Origin: Cotesia glomerata | Taxonomy: Eukaryota; Arthropoda; Insecta; Hymenoptera; Braconidae | Direction of reading: 5' to 3' | NCBI RefSeq assembly: GCF_020080835.1 | Contig: NC_058158.1 | Coordinates: forward strand, 24,322,305 to 24,386,304 | Length of the DNA stretch: 64,000 nt | In this document: positions 1 through 12,298 of the stretch, one piece after another | Position numbering within the stretch: the stretch's first letter is position 1 | How the letters are laid out: every line of letters begins with the position of its first letter | Notes under the pieces: model-generated | Seen by the model: the letters and a program-made list of their open reading frames with translations, nothing else | Told to the model about the DNA's origin: nothing | Databases searched by the model: none | Made by a program: the position numbers and the translations under genes

Positions 1-276
1 ATTTATATATAAGTAAAGAGATATTAAAAAATGATACAAAATTATGCAACGAAAATCAGTATTTCTAGATATAACTTTGAATAATAAAATTTAATTTAAA
101 TAATAATTTCAAAATCTTAGAAAATAAACTCATGAGTAAGACTTCTATAAAAAAAATAGATCATCTTATACTCTCTTTTTTAGCTGACCATCAGTGGTAA
201 TTTTAAATATATCTGAGATGATATTAGCTTATGTAATCAAATTTTGATTACTTTTAATTCACTTAACTTTTTTTTT

Positions 277-3200
277 TCAATCACAAATTATCGTCAATAT
301 TGCCATTATACTAATACCACTAAGTAAAGCGCCTAATTGTTTACAAGATTCTATTGGATTAGATTCTTTGAGCAATTCTGGTAAAATAGTAACTAATCCA
401 ATATGTAAAAAGCCTCCTGCAGTAAACGGTAAAATCCAACTGGTTCGGGATTCTATAATATAAAAGAAATTTATAGAATTAACATAAATTATGTATGATG
501 TATCTTTTTAATTTTTTATGATAATCAAATTAATTTTATTCATAAGTATAAAGCTAATTTAACCCTTTAGAGTCAGAAGATCTTGAAACGTCTACGCGTG
601 AGAGTAGTGGGGAGAACGCAAATCCATAGTAAGACCCAAGAGTGGGGTTTCAAAGTCTAACTCTAAAGGGTTAAAAAAAAAAGAAAATTTTTTTCGTAAA
701 TTTTAATTAGAAAAATAAATTCAATTAGTAGGAAAACTTTTTTTTAAATTTATGCACAGTAAAAAATTTGATAATTACTTAATTTGATCCAATGAAAATT
801 TATTGTGCTAATAGTTTCAATAATTTTAGTGAAAAACGTTAATGAATCAAATTAATTGGAACACTGTATCATATGACTATACCTTTTAGTATTATACACC
901 GCTCTATACAGTATTGAAAAAGTTTCTTTATCCATAAGAACTAAATTAATTTGATAATATATTTTTGATTATAAATTTATCAAGTTATCTCACCAACTCC
1001 ACTACCAGAACACAACACCGCAATAAGTGCTCCGAAAATTCCTCCAGTAGCAGTTATAAGTTGTGCTCGTGCAGCATCCCATTTATTAAATCCACTTTTA
1101 AGAAGAATAGCAAAGTCGCCAACTTCATGAGGTATTTCATGAATTAATATTGCAAATGTTGTAAGTGCACCAAGTCTAAATGAAACTAAAAAAGACCCAC
1201 CAACAGCGAGTCCGTGAGTAAAGTTATCAATGCAGTTGGCTAAAAGATTTAAATAACCACTGATATGTTTAGATTTTTCTTTCACCGTTAATTTATCTGG
1301 AATTTTCCCATTTAACGTCAAATTATTTGACACATAGTCTGTTGATACTGCTGTTTTAATGATATTATTTTTGACAATTTTATTCAATAATTTATTTGGC
1401 TTTACTGAATCAACCAATTTTTCTCTCTGCATATCACTTTTATCTTGTAGCTCACTATAAACATTCGGTTTTATGCCATTTGTTTTTAAATTCACAGAAG
1501 TTAAGCTGTCATAATCATTCTTTTCAGAAGAAGTTGAGTCTACATTTGTCAATAAAGTCTTTTTTACTTCGATCTTTCTATTAACAGCAAAACAATTATT
1601 ATTGTCGGTTCCACAGTTATTGTCAACTCCTTCACATTCTTGGTTCTTTGCCTTCACCCAATCAATATCTTGATCCTCATCTATTTCTTGTTCATCGGCT
1701 CCCATAAATAATTTTTCAGCAATAATGAACACTAAAAAACCGGTAAGAACCCACAGCCCACAAACCATTGATGGATGTCCACTAGTTGAATCTGTAAATA
1801 ATAACCGTTGTTAGTTTACAGCAAAATTAAAATTATAATGTATCGCAAACTAAATTTTTAATGTATTTTATTAGTCTTACAAGCAAGTGATCTATTGATA
1901 CGAGATAACCCACAAATAAAAAAAAGCCGCTATTAAAATGTCCTTGAAATAATTTTAAATCTGATAAATCTATTTATATGTAATTGACTTTATAACATTT
2001 TATTAACTAATAATAAATAATTGACCCGGGAAAGAAGAAATTCCAAGAATTCAATAGTTCAAAGTCTTACTGCTACTCAAATTTATTATTTTATATAACA
2101 ATCTCAATGTGATTCTTAAAAAATTATCGGCTTGACAGAATTAGAATCTTGAGATCATTTAAAGAGTTTGAAATTATATAGATAATAGAGTTCAATCTCC
2201 GTTAAATGGATAAGTATTCACAGCTACTTTAACAAAGAACTTTTTAATGGTGACAAGTATATAGCCCGTAATCATTAACATTAGTCATTCTGAAAAATCG
2301 GGTGGAAATTTCCAGTAATTGTATTGTCAATCGTTGATTGTTTTTTCCCTCTGATAATCGAATAAAGAAATAAAATTATTATTATTAATGCCTCGTACTT
2401 TTTTATGCCAAAATGAATTCCGTTTCTTAATTTATACATGAGTTTATAAAATAGATAATTATCTATTCACCGGCACAAAAAAAAAAAAAAAAGTTGTCAA
2501 TACTTTTGACGGGACCCATATATCTTTATGTATTTCGACCCGCAGAATCCGAATTTGAGGTCAGTTTGACCCGTACACCGTCAAATTTTCGAGAAAACTT
2601 TGAAAAACCGAAAAAAATGACGAATGATCTGTCTTCAGTGTCCAACAATGATCTGCCATTATATTGATATCCCACTTTCCTTGATAACGATTTTCCATTA
2701 CACTAATGTCTTGATGGAATCTTTCGCCTTGCTCTTCACTGTAATCGCCAAGATTTTCAGGAAAGTGTGAAAGGTGAGAATCTAAATAGTGCAATTTTGA
2801 ATTCATCAAGCAACCCAAAGTATCATAGTTGTACAACAACTCTTCAACTAGATTCACGTAATTCTCACTTTTCGTATTCTCTAAAAAGTTTTGTGATACT
2901 TCTTTGAAGCTTGCCCATGCTGCTCTCTCATTTTCGTTCATTTTATATTCGAAATTATCGTCCTGAAATAAAGTCCGAATTTGGGGTCCATCAAAAATTC
3001 CTTTTTTCAATTTTGCATCACTTATAGCTGGAAAGTTTCCCCCCAAATATTTGAAACAGTTGCCATCCTTGTCTAAAGCTTTGACAAACTGCTTCATAAG
3101 ACCAAGCTTGATGTAAAGTGGCGGTAGTAAGTACTTGGAAGGATCAATTAGAGGTTCTCGGGTAACATTGTGAGAACCAGGATTCAATTTCGTTCTCGAT

Positions 3201-4883
3201 GGGCATTCTTTGTTAAGATAGTGATTTTTTCGATCGCGACTGTCCCACAAACATAAAAAGCAGAGATATTTTGTGAACCCTGATTGTTGGCCTAACAGTA
3301 GTGTTGCAAGAGGATTCCACCAAGACACAGGTGTAATTAAAATAATATCAAAAAAAGTAGAATTAACTAAAATTTTTTGAGGATTTAGGTCAAAAAATTT
3401 AAAATTTATATTCCACAGATCGGATAACATGTTAAAGATTTTTTATTTTTATTTAAAAATTGATTTTTATCATAACGGACTTGATTTATTTTGATTTTCA
3501 GTGGTTTTTTGCCATTTATTTAGATTTTTAGAGATGTCTGAGCCATATAAATTCTAGATTTATATTCGGCGGATTGAAATACATGAGAATCATGATTGAT
3601 CTAATTTTATACAATTTTATTTAACACAATATCTGGAATTTTTTGCTTTTTTTTGCAATTTTTCGGGGTTTTTTGGAATTTACTTAAACTTTTAATGGTT
3701 TATGGTCTAAATAAACTTCAGATAAGTATTAACCGGGCCAAAATACATAAAAATCATGCTTAGTTTAAGTCACAAAAAAATTTTAAATCATTTTAAATCG
3801 CCTAGAACAGCCGATTTTCGTCATTTTTTTTTTTTGGTTTTTTAAAGTTTTCTCTAAAATTTGACGGTGTACGGGTCAAACTGACCTCAAATTCGGATTC
3901 AGCGGTTCGAAATACATAAAGATATATGGGTCCCGTCAAAAGTACTGACAACTTTTTTTTTTCTTTGTGTGCCGGTGTAATGAATCTTACTACTATTTAA
4001 TGATTTGTTTTGCCAAGCCTCTGGAAGTAAATGTAGAAAGACATCTCCTAATAGACCACCAACAGCAAAACTCAATAGCATCTTTAAGGTTTTAGCACCA
4101 GCTGTAATAAAAAATTAATTATTTTTTTGAAATATCAACGTATATTATTAATAGTTTTATGACTAAATAATTAGAATAATTAATCTGATGTAATTGATAA
4201 AATATTGCATCACGCAGTTTGAAGTAAAAATATTAATGAAATATGATATTTATCAATCATCTACTGAACAGAAAGAAATTATTTGTTTTAACAGAATCTA
4301 GCATTTACATTGTAATCATATTCGCAATAAAAATACAATGCATTATACGATTGATTGTAGAATCAATTTATGCATGCCAGTTGAAAAATTGTTTTAGTTT
4401 AATAAATTAAACACGCATTGAATACAATAGCTCTAGAATAAACTTCAACAAATATCCATAAAGCGAATACATTCGAGTCCTTCTTTTATCAACACGTCCA
4501 GATATTGTGTTGTATAAAATAAAAATATGGAAATAAAATATAAAAAAAAAATGATAAATCTTTATTAAATTTATTATCAAAGTAAGCATTGAATTTATCT
4601 AAGAGGAATAAATGGCAATAATGCAGTAATTTAAAACTCATCTCTCTTTTACGCAGCAAAGCGGAAAAGATAGTACTCATACACGAGTACATTAACTGTC
4701 ATTCTGCCAACATATTTTTTTCTTTTTATAATATTATTAGTACAATTTATTTCCAAGACAAAGCATCGTAAATTAAATGTATAGCGTATAATTCATACTC
4801 TGCTTTATTCTATAAACACTCTGGTATTTTCATTGTATCATCATCAGTAATTATATTGGATGACTGATAAATAATTAAACTCG

Positions 4884-4954
<71 letters not shown>

Positions 4955-5708
4955 TATCTATGATGCTTATAGAAAACAAAAAGTTTGTCGAGATATAAAA
5001 AATAAATAAATTGATGATAAGACATGTTTATCGCAATGTGACTTTTATATCAAGATTAAGTATTTTTTTATGTATTCAAAAATGTTTCTTAATCTATAAT
5101 TACCATATCTTTTAATAACGAACAAAAAATTTTACCAAATTTTATTTAAAGTCAAAATTCTAATTGTTTTTTTATTTATTAATTATACCACACATGGATG
5201 GATGTTCATGTGTAATACATATGGATACAAAAGTGAATACTGACCTCGTACAAAGTACTTATACTTTTAACTTTTTTTTTTGTATCAACTAAATTCATTT
5301 AAATGAATTCAATAGTTTATATGCTCAAAGAACATTAAGACAATAATATTCTTGATATTTGAATACATAAACTTAAATTGACAAAAAAAAAAAACGTTTT
5401 TTTTATTTCATACTAAAAAATACTAAAAAAGCAATTGCTATTATTGTTGTATTTTGTTCTTTAAAATATAAAACAAATATAAAAAATAAATACGCACGTC
5501 CATGTTTAAGATCAGCTCCTTCATCAATAGGAATAATAAAAAGTGGGAAGACACCCGACAGGCCGACCATGGCACTTCCAAGGAGAGAAAATATCCAGGG
5601 CTGATATTCAAAATAATCAGTAACATTGTTCCAAGACTCCCAAATTTCATTAGTGACTATTTGATAGAGTACATCCATACTGGTAGAGTTGTCTTTACAC
5701 TCAATCAT
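277..5708 (-). CDS. SLC39A13: ZIP-family zinc transporter, ZIP13 (SLC39A13 / Drosophila Zip99C) type
   Basis: Four coding exons on the minus strand: 5706-5708 start codon in 5498-5708, then 3991-4101, 994-1791 and 277-452 (stop at 277-279). Lengths 211+111+798+176 = 1296 nt, 431 aa; all junctions are GT-AG and in phase. ZIP13 moves zinc across internal (ER/Golgi/vesicle) membranes. Family marks in order: GSAMVGLSGVFPL in the first membrane segment, LLSFAVGGLLGDVFLHLLPEAW (split here: LLSFAVGGLLGD then VFLHLLPEAW) in exon 2, GHPSM and a helix in exon 3, DNFTHG near residue 294, and the signature HEIPHEVGDF near residue 325, then WILPFTAGGFLHIGLV and LPELLKE in exon 4. The loop between the N- and C-terminal halves is long, acidic and Asn-rich, and lacks a His-rich cluster. 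HEIPHEVGDF is shared with ZIP7, but the surrounding sequence fits ZIP13/Zip99C better. It is divergent from the F-box gene, whose first possible start is about 2.1 kb away. Introns hold transposons (see 563-670 and 2468-3977). Confidence 0.9.
563..670. mobile_element. piggyBac-like MITE in the last ZIP13 intron
   Basis: A 108-bp element with perfect 11-bp inverted ends, CCCTTTAGAGT and ACTCTAAAGGG. It is flanked by TTAA at 559-562 and 671-674. A TTAA target duplication with CCC/GGG ends is the classic piggyBac signature. There is no coding capacity. It lies in the intron between the exons at 994-1791 and 277-452. Confidence 0.8.
2468..3977. mobile_element. TIR transposon (1.51 kb) inserted in ZIP13 intron 2
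   Basis: The ends CACCGGCAC (2468) and GTGCCGGTG (3977) bound inverted repeats of roughly 155-160 bp (2468-2624 and 3817-3977). The repeats are nearly identical apart from the length of an A-tract and a few substitutions. Between them lies one minus-strand ORF (2561-3430). I do not see a clear target-site duplication and do not assign a superfamily. The right end lies 13 bp from the donor-side boundary of ZIP13 exon 2 (exon starts 3991, GT at 3989-3990). Confidence 0.85.
2561..3430 (-). CDS. Transposon-borne ORF of a dispersed 'GERFHQDI' protein family
   Basis: An open frame of 289 codons inside the TIR element. Visible motifs are CFLCLWDSR (a CxxC pair), PPLYIKLGLMKQFVKALD, FPENLGDYSEEQGERFHQDI, and YQGKWDINIMADHCWTLK. 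I recall many near-copies of this protein annotated as uncharacterised in insects, aphids and cnidarians, which fits a mobile element rather than a host gene. Its biochemical function is unknown to me. The last ~20 codons (SSFFSVFQSFLENLTVYGSN) are encoded by the inverted repeat itself, and the N-terminal ~45 residues look unlike the conserved part, so this copy may be truncated at its 5' end. It lies in a ZIP13 intron in the same orientation as the host gene. Confidence 0.65.
   Translation of the reverse strand: MLSDLWNINFKFFDLNPQKILVNSTFFDIILITPVSWWNPLATLLLGQQSGFTKYLCFLCLWDSRDRKNHYLNKECPSRTKLNPGSHNVTREPLIDPSKYLLPPLYIKLGLMKQFVKALDKDGNCFKYLGGNFPAISDAKLKKGIFDGPQIRTLFQDDNFEYKMNENERAAWASFKEVSQNFLENTKSENYVNLVEELLYNYDTLGCLMNSKLHYLDSHLSHFPENLGDYSEEQGERFHQDISVMENRYQGKWDINIMADHCWTLKTDHSSFFSVFQSFLENLTVYGSN
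4890..4953. repeat. (TA)n microsatellite, ZIP13 intron 1
   Basis: Two (TA)n runs are separated by a single GC interruption at about 4920-4922, giving a nearly symmetrical array of about 60 bp. Confidence 0.9.
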
Positions 5709-7857
5709 TATTTTATTATTACAAAAATAATAATAAATTATATTAATAAGTTTATGTATATAAATCTAGCAAATAATACTCTTTCGTTACTATTAATCTA
5801 TGCTATATTACACCATCGTAATTGAAGCCTTGTTGTGAATTGGAGTAGATAAATTAAAAAATAATAAAACTATACAAGTTTTTTTGTTATTTGTACAGAA
5901 CATACACTTTCTCCGTTTATAGATATCACAGATCATATGAATGTGGAAAAAATTTTAATTAAAAATTTATGCACGTCCCTTGTATACAAAAGTTGTTGTC
6001 CTTGACACTGGGCACTGTTTGCTTTGTTTGGATTTTGAATTTTATCTTTTCTTATTTAATTATAACTATATACAAAACAGTGCAATGTTTTGTCATTGAT
6101 ACAAATATTTTTTCTAACAACTATTACTACTAGACGATTTAGTTTAAATAAATGAGTTATTATGAAATAATTAATTAAAATTTAAGAAATCTTTTTAAGT
6201 GCTGATTGTTCGGCGACCACACTTATAGGCGACCGACTAGCCTACACTGAGGACTGAGTTCGGTACGCAAAGTTAAAACATCGGTAGAGTGATTGATGCA
6301 AAGACTCTTCTATTATTCCATTTTGTCTTTCATAAAACGATTGCGATGATTCAAGTCTACTGACCGATTATTCAGTCAGATTCTTTTTGGTTCAGATAAC
6401 TAACTGACGTATAATAAATAGGCTCTGTATATCACAAGTGATACAATCGCCTGTATTTACTGAATGAGATTTCACTTATTACTTATGCTATGAACTCGGA
6501 TGCACTGAAGAACACTGATGCACGCTATTATCATGTTGCTGTTTTTATATCAACTAACTGCAGTCACGTCGTAGGTGCGCAAAAATAGATGCGCAATACA
6601 ACTATGAGATAATAAAAATTATTTATTTGCTAATTACTCTAGATTGTAAGAGGAAAACTATTTTATACTAAGAAATTTTCTGAATAATATAAAATAATTC
6701 GTAGCAAAGAAGCCGACAAAAGTCAAAACGAAGATAAAAACCAGATTTTAAAAGAAAATTTAGTTATGATTATTTTACAAAGGAGAAAAAGAAAAATGGA
6801 AAATAATTGTCGATAGAGGCGCTAGTTTTATGTTGACATTTCAAACATTCTTAGGCAAATTTTTTTTTTTATTTCTTAAAAATAAATTTATTATATTCCG
6901 ATTACAATCGATATATTTTGAATTATATTAAATGAATACAATGTTGTAATTAATAATTTGTGATATTTCATATGAAAAATAATTGAATGATATCTTTATG
7001 TGTTTATCGATTATTGAAGATAAATATTTTTGTACTGATAGCATGCTGATTATAATCGACTTTTAATTATTTTTTATTTATGTCAAAGAGTTGTTTATTG
7101 TTTGGATAGAACTTAAAAAATTTTATCGTCAGCTGGTAAAATTTGGATATTGGCATTTGATTATTGGCGCGGCGAAATGACCTTACTTTCTTTTCACACA
7201 TAGATTATGAGTATATATGTATATATATGACATGAATTTCAAGGCCGAAAATTTAAATAAATTATTTTGATTATGATGATTTATTAAATTTTTACAGCGT
7301 TGATAATCACTTATAGCGTTAAAAAATCAATTTTATACCTTAATCTACATTATTCTCATAATGGGTATTGTTTTTTTTTAATTCCATTTTTAAAAAATAT
7401 AACAAGCAATTCCCCTTATTTTTCGATCCTTTCTTAATAAGATTAAATAAGTTTTTAAATGCACGTCGATGAGATTATTATTAGTTTTAAAACAATTCCC
7501 ACCTACTATTAAAAAAAAATACGCATCGTTTATAATACAAGCAGCTCTCCAGTGATTCTATTTCTGGACAGCTTGAAAACTGATTTCAGTGTATTTTTTA
7601 CTTTAGTATCAGTAAGAATTCATACAGGGTCTACGTTGAGAAGAGATTTTTTTTCATTCCGAACATATTACGTTGTAGTAAATGAAATTGTGGTTCTTTT
7701 AGTTACTTTTTGATGAAAAATTTTTTTATTACTTTCACCACAATTAAAAAAAATTAAAAATCAAAGATATGTTTTAATTTTCAACTTTAAATATATATTA
7801 TATTTTATTTAGGTTTGCATTTAAATAATAAAACGGGTCAACTATAATTTAGTTATC
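5709..7857. other. Intergenic region between divergent ZIP13 and F-box genes
   Basis: AT-rich sequence between two genes transcribed away from each other. It must hold the ZIP13 promoter and at least one promoter of the F-box gene. A TTTATTTAG at 7804-7812 could be a splice acceptor for a non-coding leader exon joined to the start at 7858. I see no other coding exon or repeat family here. Confidence 0.5.
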
Positions 7858-7977
7858 ATGGATTTACGAAGAATGTCTAATTGGAACGTCTTAAATGTTG
7901 AAGCTGCGCTTCAACAATTGAATTATCAAGAGAAAGAGAATGATGGATTTGTAATAATTGTACCTCGCAGTACCACG
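7858..7977 (+). other. Candidate alternative first coding exon A of the F-box gene
   Basis: 120 nt, 40 codons from ATG to a GTAAGA donor, ending in phase 0. The peptide begins MDLRRMSNWNVLNVEAALQ. It has no upstream frame and shares the W-x-x-L/I-x-V/L-E core with exons B and C. Confidence 0.6.
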
Positions 7978-10900
7978 GTAAGAACTACTAACGATCAATA
8001 TGTTTATGAATTACAATAATATTTCACAAATTACCAATAAAATCGGCTACAATATAATTTACATTTAAATAATTAAGTCTATGCTTAATTTGAAAAAAGA
8101 TTTTTTTTAATCATTTAAAACATTTAATATTTCTCACCATTAAAAAATTTTTTAACAGAAGTAAAAATTGGAAGCGAACTTAAAGTTAGAAAACTTTATA
8201 TTAAAGTAATTTTTTTTTTCACAAAATACGGTACTAATCAATGCTTCAGAAAATGTCGATGGAGACGTCCCATTCTGGATTCTTGCCAGAAACGTATTTA
8301 TAACTAATTAGAAACAAGTCAGTTGCAAACATAGTTAGTTAACAATTGGTCAATCAACTCAAAGAATAAAGGAAATATTATTAATAAAATTTCATAAGAT
8401 CATTTCCATTTTTATAATTAAAGCGAATAAAGACGTACACTTTTATACGCACTTCATTTTTTATTTCATAATTAATTATTGCTATTTTTTTTTTTTTTAC
8501 GTTTTTATATTAATTAATGTATATATGATAGACAAGTAATTATAAATAGATAAAACAAATTATACTGGATTTACTCATTGAAACAACATAGATAAAAAAT
8601 ACTTAATGTGATGGTGTTACATAGAGTTTCAAGATTTAAAAATAAGTCATCCAGGTCCACAGTATAGAATACTATATTTTAACATAAGTGAAAACTAAAA
8701 TTCATCATATATTTTTCCATCAGCTACATGGAAAAGTAAATGGATATTAAAAAAGATAGTGCTTTAAAAGTTGATTTTCAAATACTGTAAATTGATTTTG
8801 ACATCAAATCAACATTTTTTTATAATACATATTACAAGTACTTTATAAAAATTACAAACAAAAATTATAAAATTATTAAGTGATTAGTTTAATATTATAT
8901 GACTGTTACTGTCATCTTTTCTGTTAACCATGATGAGCGTTTGGAACCAATTGAATGTAGAACATGCTACTTCCGCAATATCAAGGGATGATCTTAGAAT
9001 TAGTACTCGCAGAAGAACTTTGGCGGTAATTTTTTTTTCATTAATGGTGTTACTATTTTTAAATTCCCTGCATGTTTTAGTGAGAAGTTTTTTATTAAAT
9101 ACCTTTTCATTAAACGTCTGTTAAATTAGACAGGCAAGATTATTATAACAAACAAATCCAAATTAGCAAAATCGCTAATACTTTAGCTTATAATTTAGTG
9201 CTACAAAATAAAATTTGATGCTATATAAGATGAGCAAATTATTCGCCAAAATAAGAGCGATTCTGCTGATTTGGCCATGCTAGCTTAACAGATGTTATTC
9301 ATTATTCCATTTATAATTAATCCATTCACCAAGATGTCTCGTAGTAAAATTGGTATGATTCACAATTTTGGCATCAAGATATCTCTAAGCTATATGACTA
9401 GGACATAATTTATTAAGCTTAATATTGTAATGTGTTGCAAAAACTGTAACAGAAAATTTTATTTTCATATTAAAATATATTCCGAAATTGACTTTGGTTT
9501 TATATTATAAGGCCTATAGTAAATTAAAACAATCCAAAGAGCCAACAATTTTAGTAACGAAAAAATTTTATTCTGATGCGATGTCATATTTTTCCATCAA
9601 TACTAAGAAAAAAAGTTTTGTTTTCATTTTACGTAAAGTTTTCTTAGTGGTTATTAATTAAATTCTTTTTTTATCATAATTTTAATGTCATTAGTCGTAA
9701 TATTAATTATATTGAATTATTCGACCCCGCATTGCAACAAGACCGAATTCAAGGTAAGCCCGACGTCATCACAACAAAGATAGGACGAAAAATTGATGAG
9801 TTTTACTGAAAAATAAAATAGTACGATGATGTGAATTTTAAGTGCACCTAGATAAATCCCGTTGAGGTTTAAAATTAATTTTAACCAACGTCTTTGTATA
9901 TATTTAGTACTCACGCTTGCGCAATTAGATAGAAACTTGTCGGATTCCTTCGAATATTGCAGCGGGTGCACGTTCCCTTGACTTGTCTAGTGTTTGTCCA
10001 TTCAGTTATTATATTTTTTAATTTTAATTTTTTTTAATTTATTTAATTTATTCTTAATTTTACTTCATAAACTGATAAAATAATATACATGAAAAAATGG
10101 ATTTGGGAGGAGTTGATGTTTGGGGACAAATTGCTTTGGAGACATCGCAGATGTATGTTGAAGAAGGTGGTGTCATTAAAAGTAGATTTGCAAGTACTGT
10201 AAGTTCAATGAGATCTAATTCAATCAATTTCAAATATCATTATAAAATATTTAGAATACATTTAGAAATCTGCATTGATTTATGTTAATAATATCTGATG
10301 AAAATTAATTTTAATACTTTTGAAACATTTCAGACGATTGAAAAATTACCTGATAAAGTAATTCTCAATATCTTTGCGTACCTGTCTCACCGTGAAATTT
10401 GTCGATTAGCTCGTGTTTGTAAACGTTGGCGACAAATAGCTTATGATACAAGATTATGGAAACATGTTTCTTTAAGGCCTGAGATCAGTGGACTTCATGT
10501 TAATTCACTTGAAATGCTTCTACAACTTATAAGGTATGAATAAAAAAATATCTATATTTGAAAGAAGAAATGAAAGGAATATATCAGTTAAATTTTTTTT
10601 TTTAATTTTAATTATTCATTAAATTTTTTTTGCTTTTCTCATATATATTAATTGAAAGTATGAACATTTTTTATAATTAATTTTATCAAATAAATATTTT
10701 GTGATTACAGCGTGCGATTTGGACCTTCATTGAGATACATTGAATTGCCAATTGAACTTATTACTCATACAGTACTACACGAACTAGCTAACAAGTGTCC
10801 AAATTTGACTGCCATGCTTCTGGACTTTTCAACAGCGATGCAACTGCATGATTTTTCTGAAATGCAAGCATTTCCAACCAAACTTAAGTATATGTGTATT

Positions 10901-12298
10901 TGTTTATCTGAAGTTATTTTCATGGAAGGTTTCATGAGAAAAATTTACAATTTTATCAATGGTCTTGAAATTCTTCATTTAATTGGTAATAATGATAGAT
11001 TAATAGCAAAATAAATTGATTGATAACATGAAAATTGAAAATAAAAAATTCTTATTTATCTAGGAACTTATGAAAAAATTGAGGAAGAAGAAGAAGAAAT
11101 TTATGAAGTAATAAATGTTCATAAATTGAAATCAGCGACTCCCAATCTTCGTGTAATAAATCTATACGGAATAAATTTCGTAGATGATTCACACATTGAT
11201 GCATTCTCATCCAATTGTATACAACTTGAATGCTTGGCAGTAAATTTTTGTTCAAAAGTTACTGGATCGACGATGAAGACATTATTTCAAAGAAGTAGAA
11301 GATTAAAATGTCTTCTTATGCAGGGAACTAGTAAGAACTGTTATACATCAGTTAAAACAACAATTCTAAACATTTAAATACAATCATTAAGGACTTAGAG
11401 GTATAATTTTCAGACCTTCAAAGCGAATACGTCATGCAAGTTGAGTGGGAAAAATCGAGTATCCAAGAATTAGATATTACTGCCACAGATTTGTCAACTG
11501 AATGTTTGATCGATATGTTAACTAGGATTCCTGGTTTAAGATTTTTAAGTGCTGGGCAACTAAATGGTCTTAATGACAGCGTTCTCAAAGCTTGGGCTGA
11601 CATTGGCAATCCAAGAAATTTAATAGCAGTCGATCTTGACAGATCTGACAATCTTACTGATGATGCTCTACACAAATTCCTTTCACGATATGGCCATCAG
11701 TTATGGGGCATTTCGTTATCTGGTATGCCACATATAACTGATCAATTGTGGCAAAGCGTATTACCAATACTCACAAATGCTAAGTAAGTTTTATTTAATT
11801 AAGTGTGTATACTTTTTATTCAATTTTTAAATATTACTGTTTATAGGATTCTTGTTATGGGAACACAAGAAAGACTCGGAGTTAATATTCACGTAGATCA
11901 GTTGATGGATGGTATTGCAAATAATTGTCCAAATTTGGAAAGATTGGAATTACGTTGGGACCCTGAGAATCTTCGTTTTTCAGATAAAAGCCAAAAAGCT
12001 ATTGACGTTTTACGTGTAAAATGCATTAAACTCAAATGTCTGGTCCTCAGGTAAAATTATATACAACAATATCAATTAAATACATTGATATATAATTAAT
12101 TACATTGATTATAATTACAATTATAAATATAATTATCTTAGCATTTTATTTATTAATTGTAGTGATGGAAGATACTACGAAGTAGTAAAAGCAAACTTTG
12201 AGCGTGCAGACAGAACTACTGTTGTTCGTACGACAACATGCTCCAGAGTTACTAACTACTACCTGTTGCAGAATTATAAAGACTTGATCTTTAATTGA
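7858..12298 (+). CDS. F-box / leucine-rich-repeat protein (SCF substrate receptor)
   Basis: Common exons: 10334-10533, 10711-10985, 11064-11330, 11414-11783, 11847-12050, 12163-12298 (stop 12296-12298); 1452 nt, in phase throughout. They can be joined to any of three phase-0 first coding exons (7858-7977, 8930-9025, 10097-10198), giving about 515-523 aa. The F-box follows the junction directly: TIEKLPDKVILNIFAYLSHR, then RLARVCKRWRQIAYDTRLWK. The rest consists of degenerate leucine-rich repeats, including PIELITHTVLHELANKCPNL, NLRVINLYGINFVDDSHIDA, ELDITATDLSTECLIDML and LERLELRWDPENLRFSDKSQ. The C-terminus ends in DLIFN. F-box proteins bind SKP1 and bring substrates to cullin-1 ubiquitin ligases. 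The repeat region looks very strongly conserved across animals to me, but I cannot name the human orthologue with certainty, so no symbol is given. It is followed head-to-tail by Rab28, 521 bp downstream. Confidence 0.88.
8930..9025 (+). other. Candidate alternative first coding exon B of the F-box gene
   Basis: 96 nt, 32 codons from ATG (8930) to a GTAATT donor, phase 0. The peptide begins MMSVWNQLNVEHATSA. The WNQLNVE core aligns with WNVLNVE of exon A. Confidence 0.6.
10097..10198 (+). other. Candidate alternative first coding exon C of the F-box gene
   Basis: 102 nt, 34 codons to a GTAAGT donor, phase 0, 135 bp upstream of the first common exon. The peptide begins MDLGGVDVWGQIALETS. It shares MDL with exon A and the W-x-x-I-x-L-E pattern with A and B. 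It has the best donor and the closest position, so it is the default start. Confidence 0.72.

Noticed and set aside
980..1147. Plus-strand ORFs opposite ZIP13 exon 3
   Set aside because: They are antisense shadows of a well-supported coding exon with no similarity or splice signals of their own.
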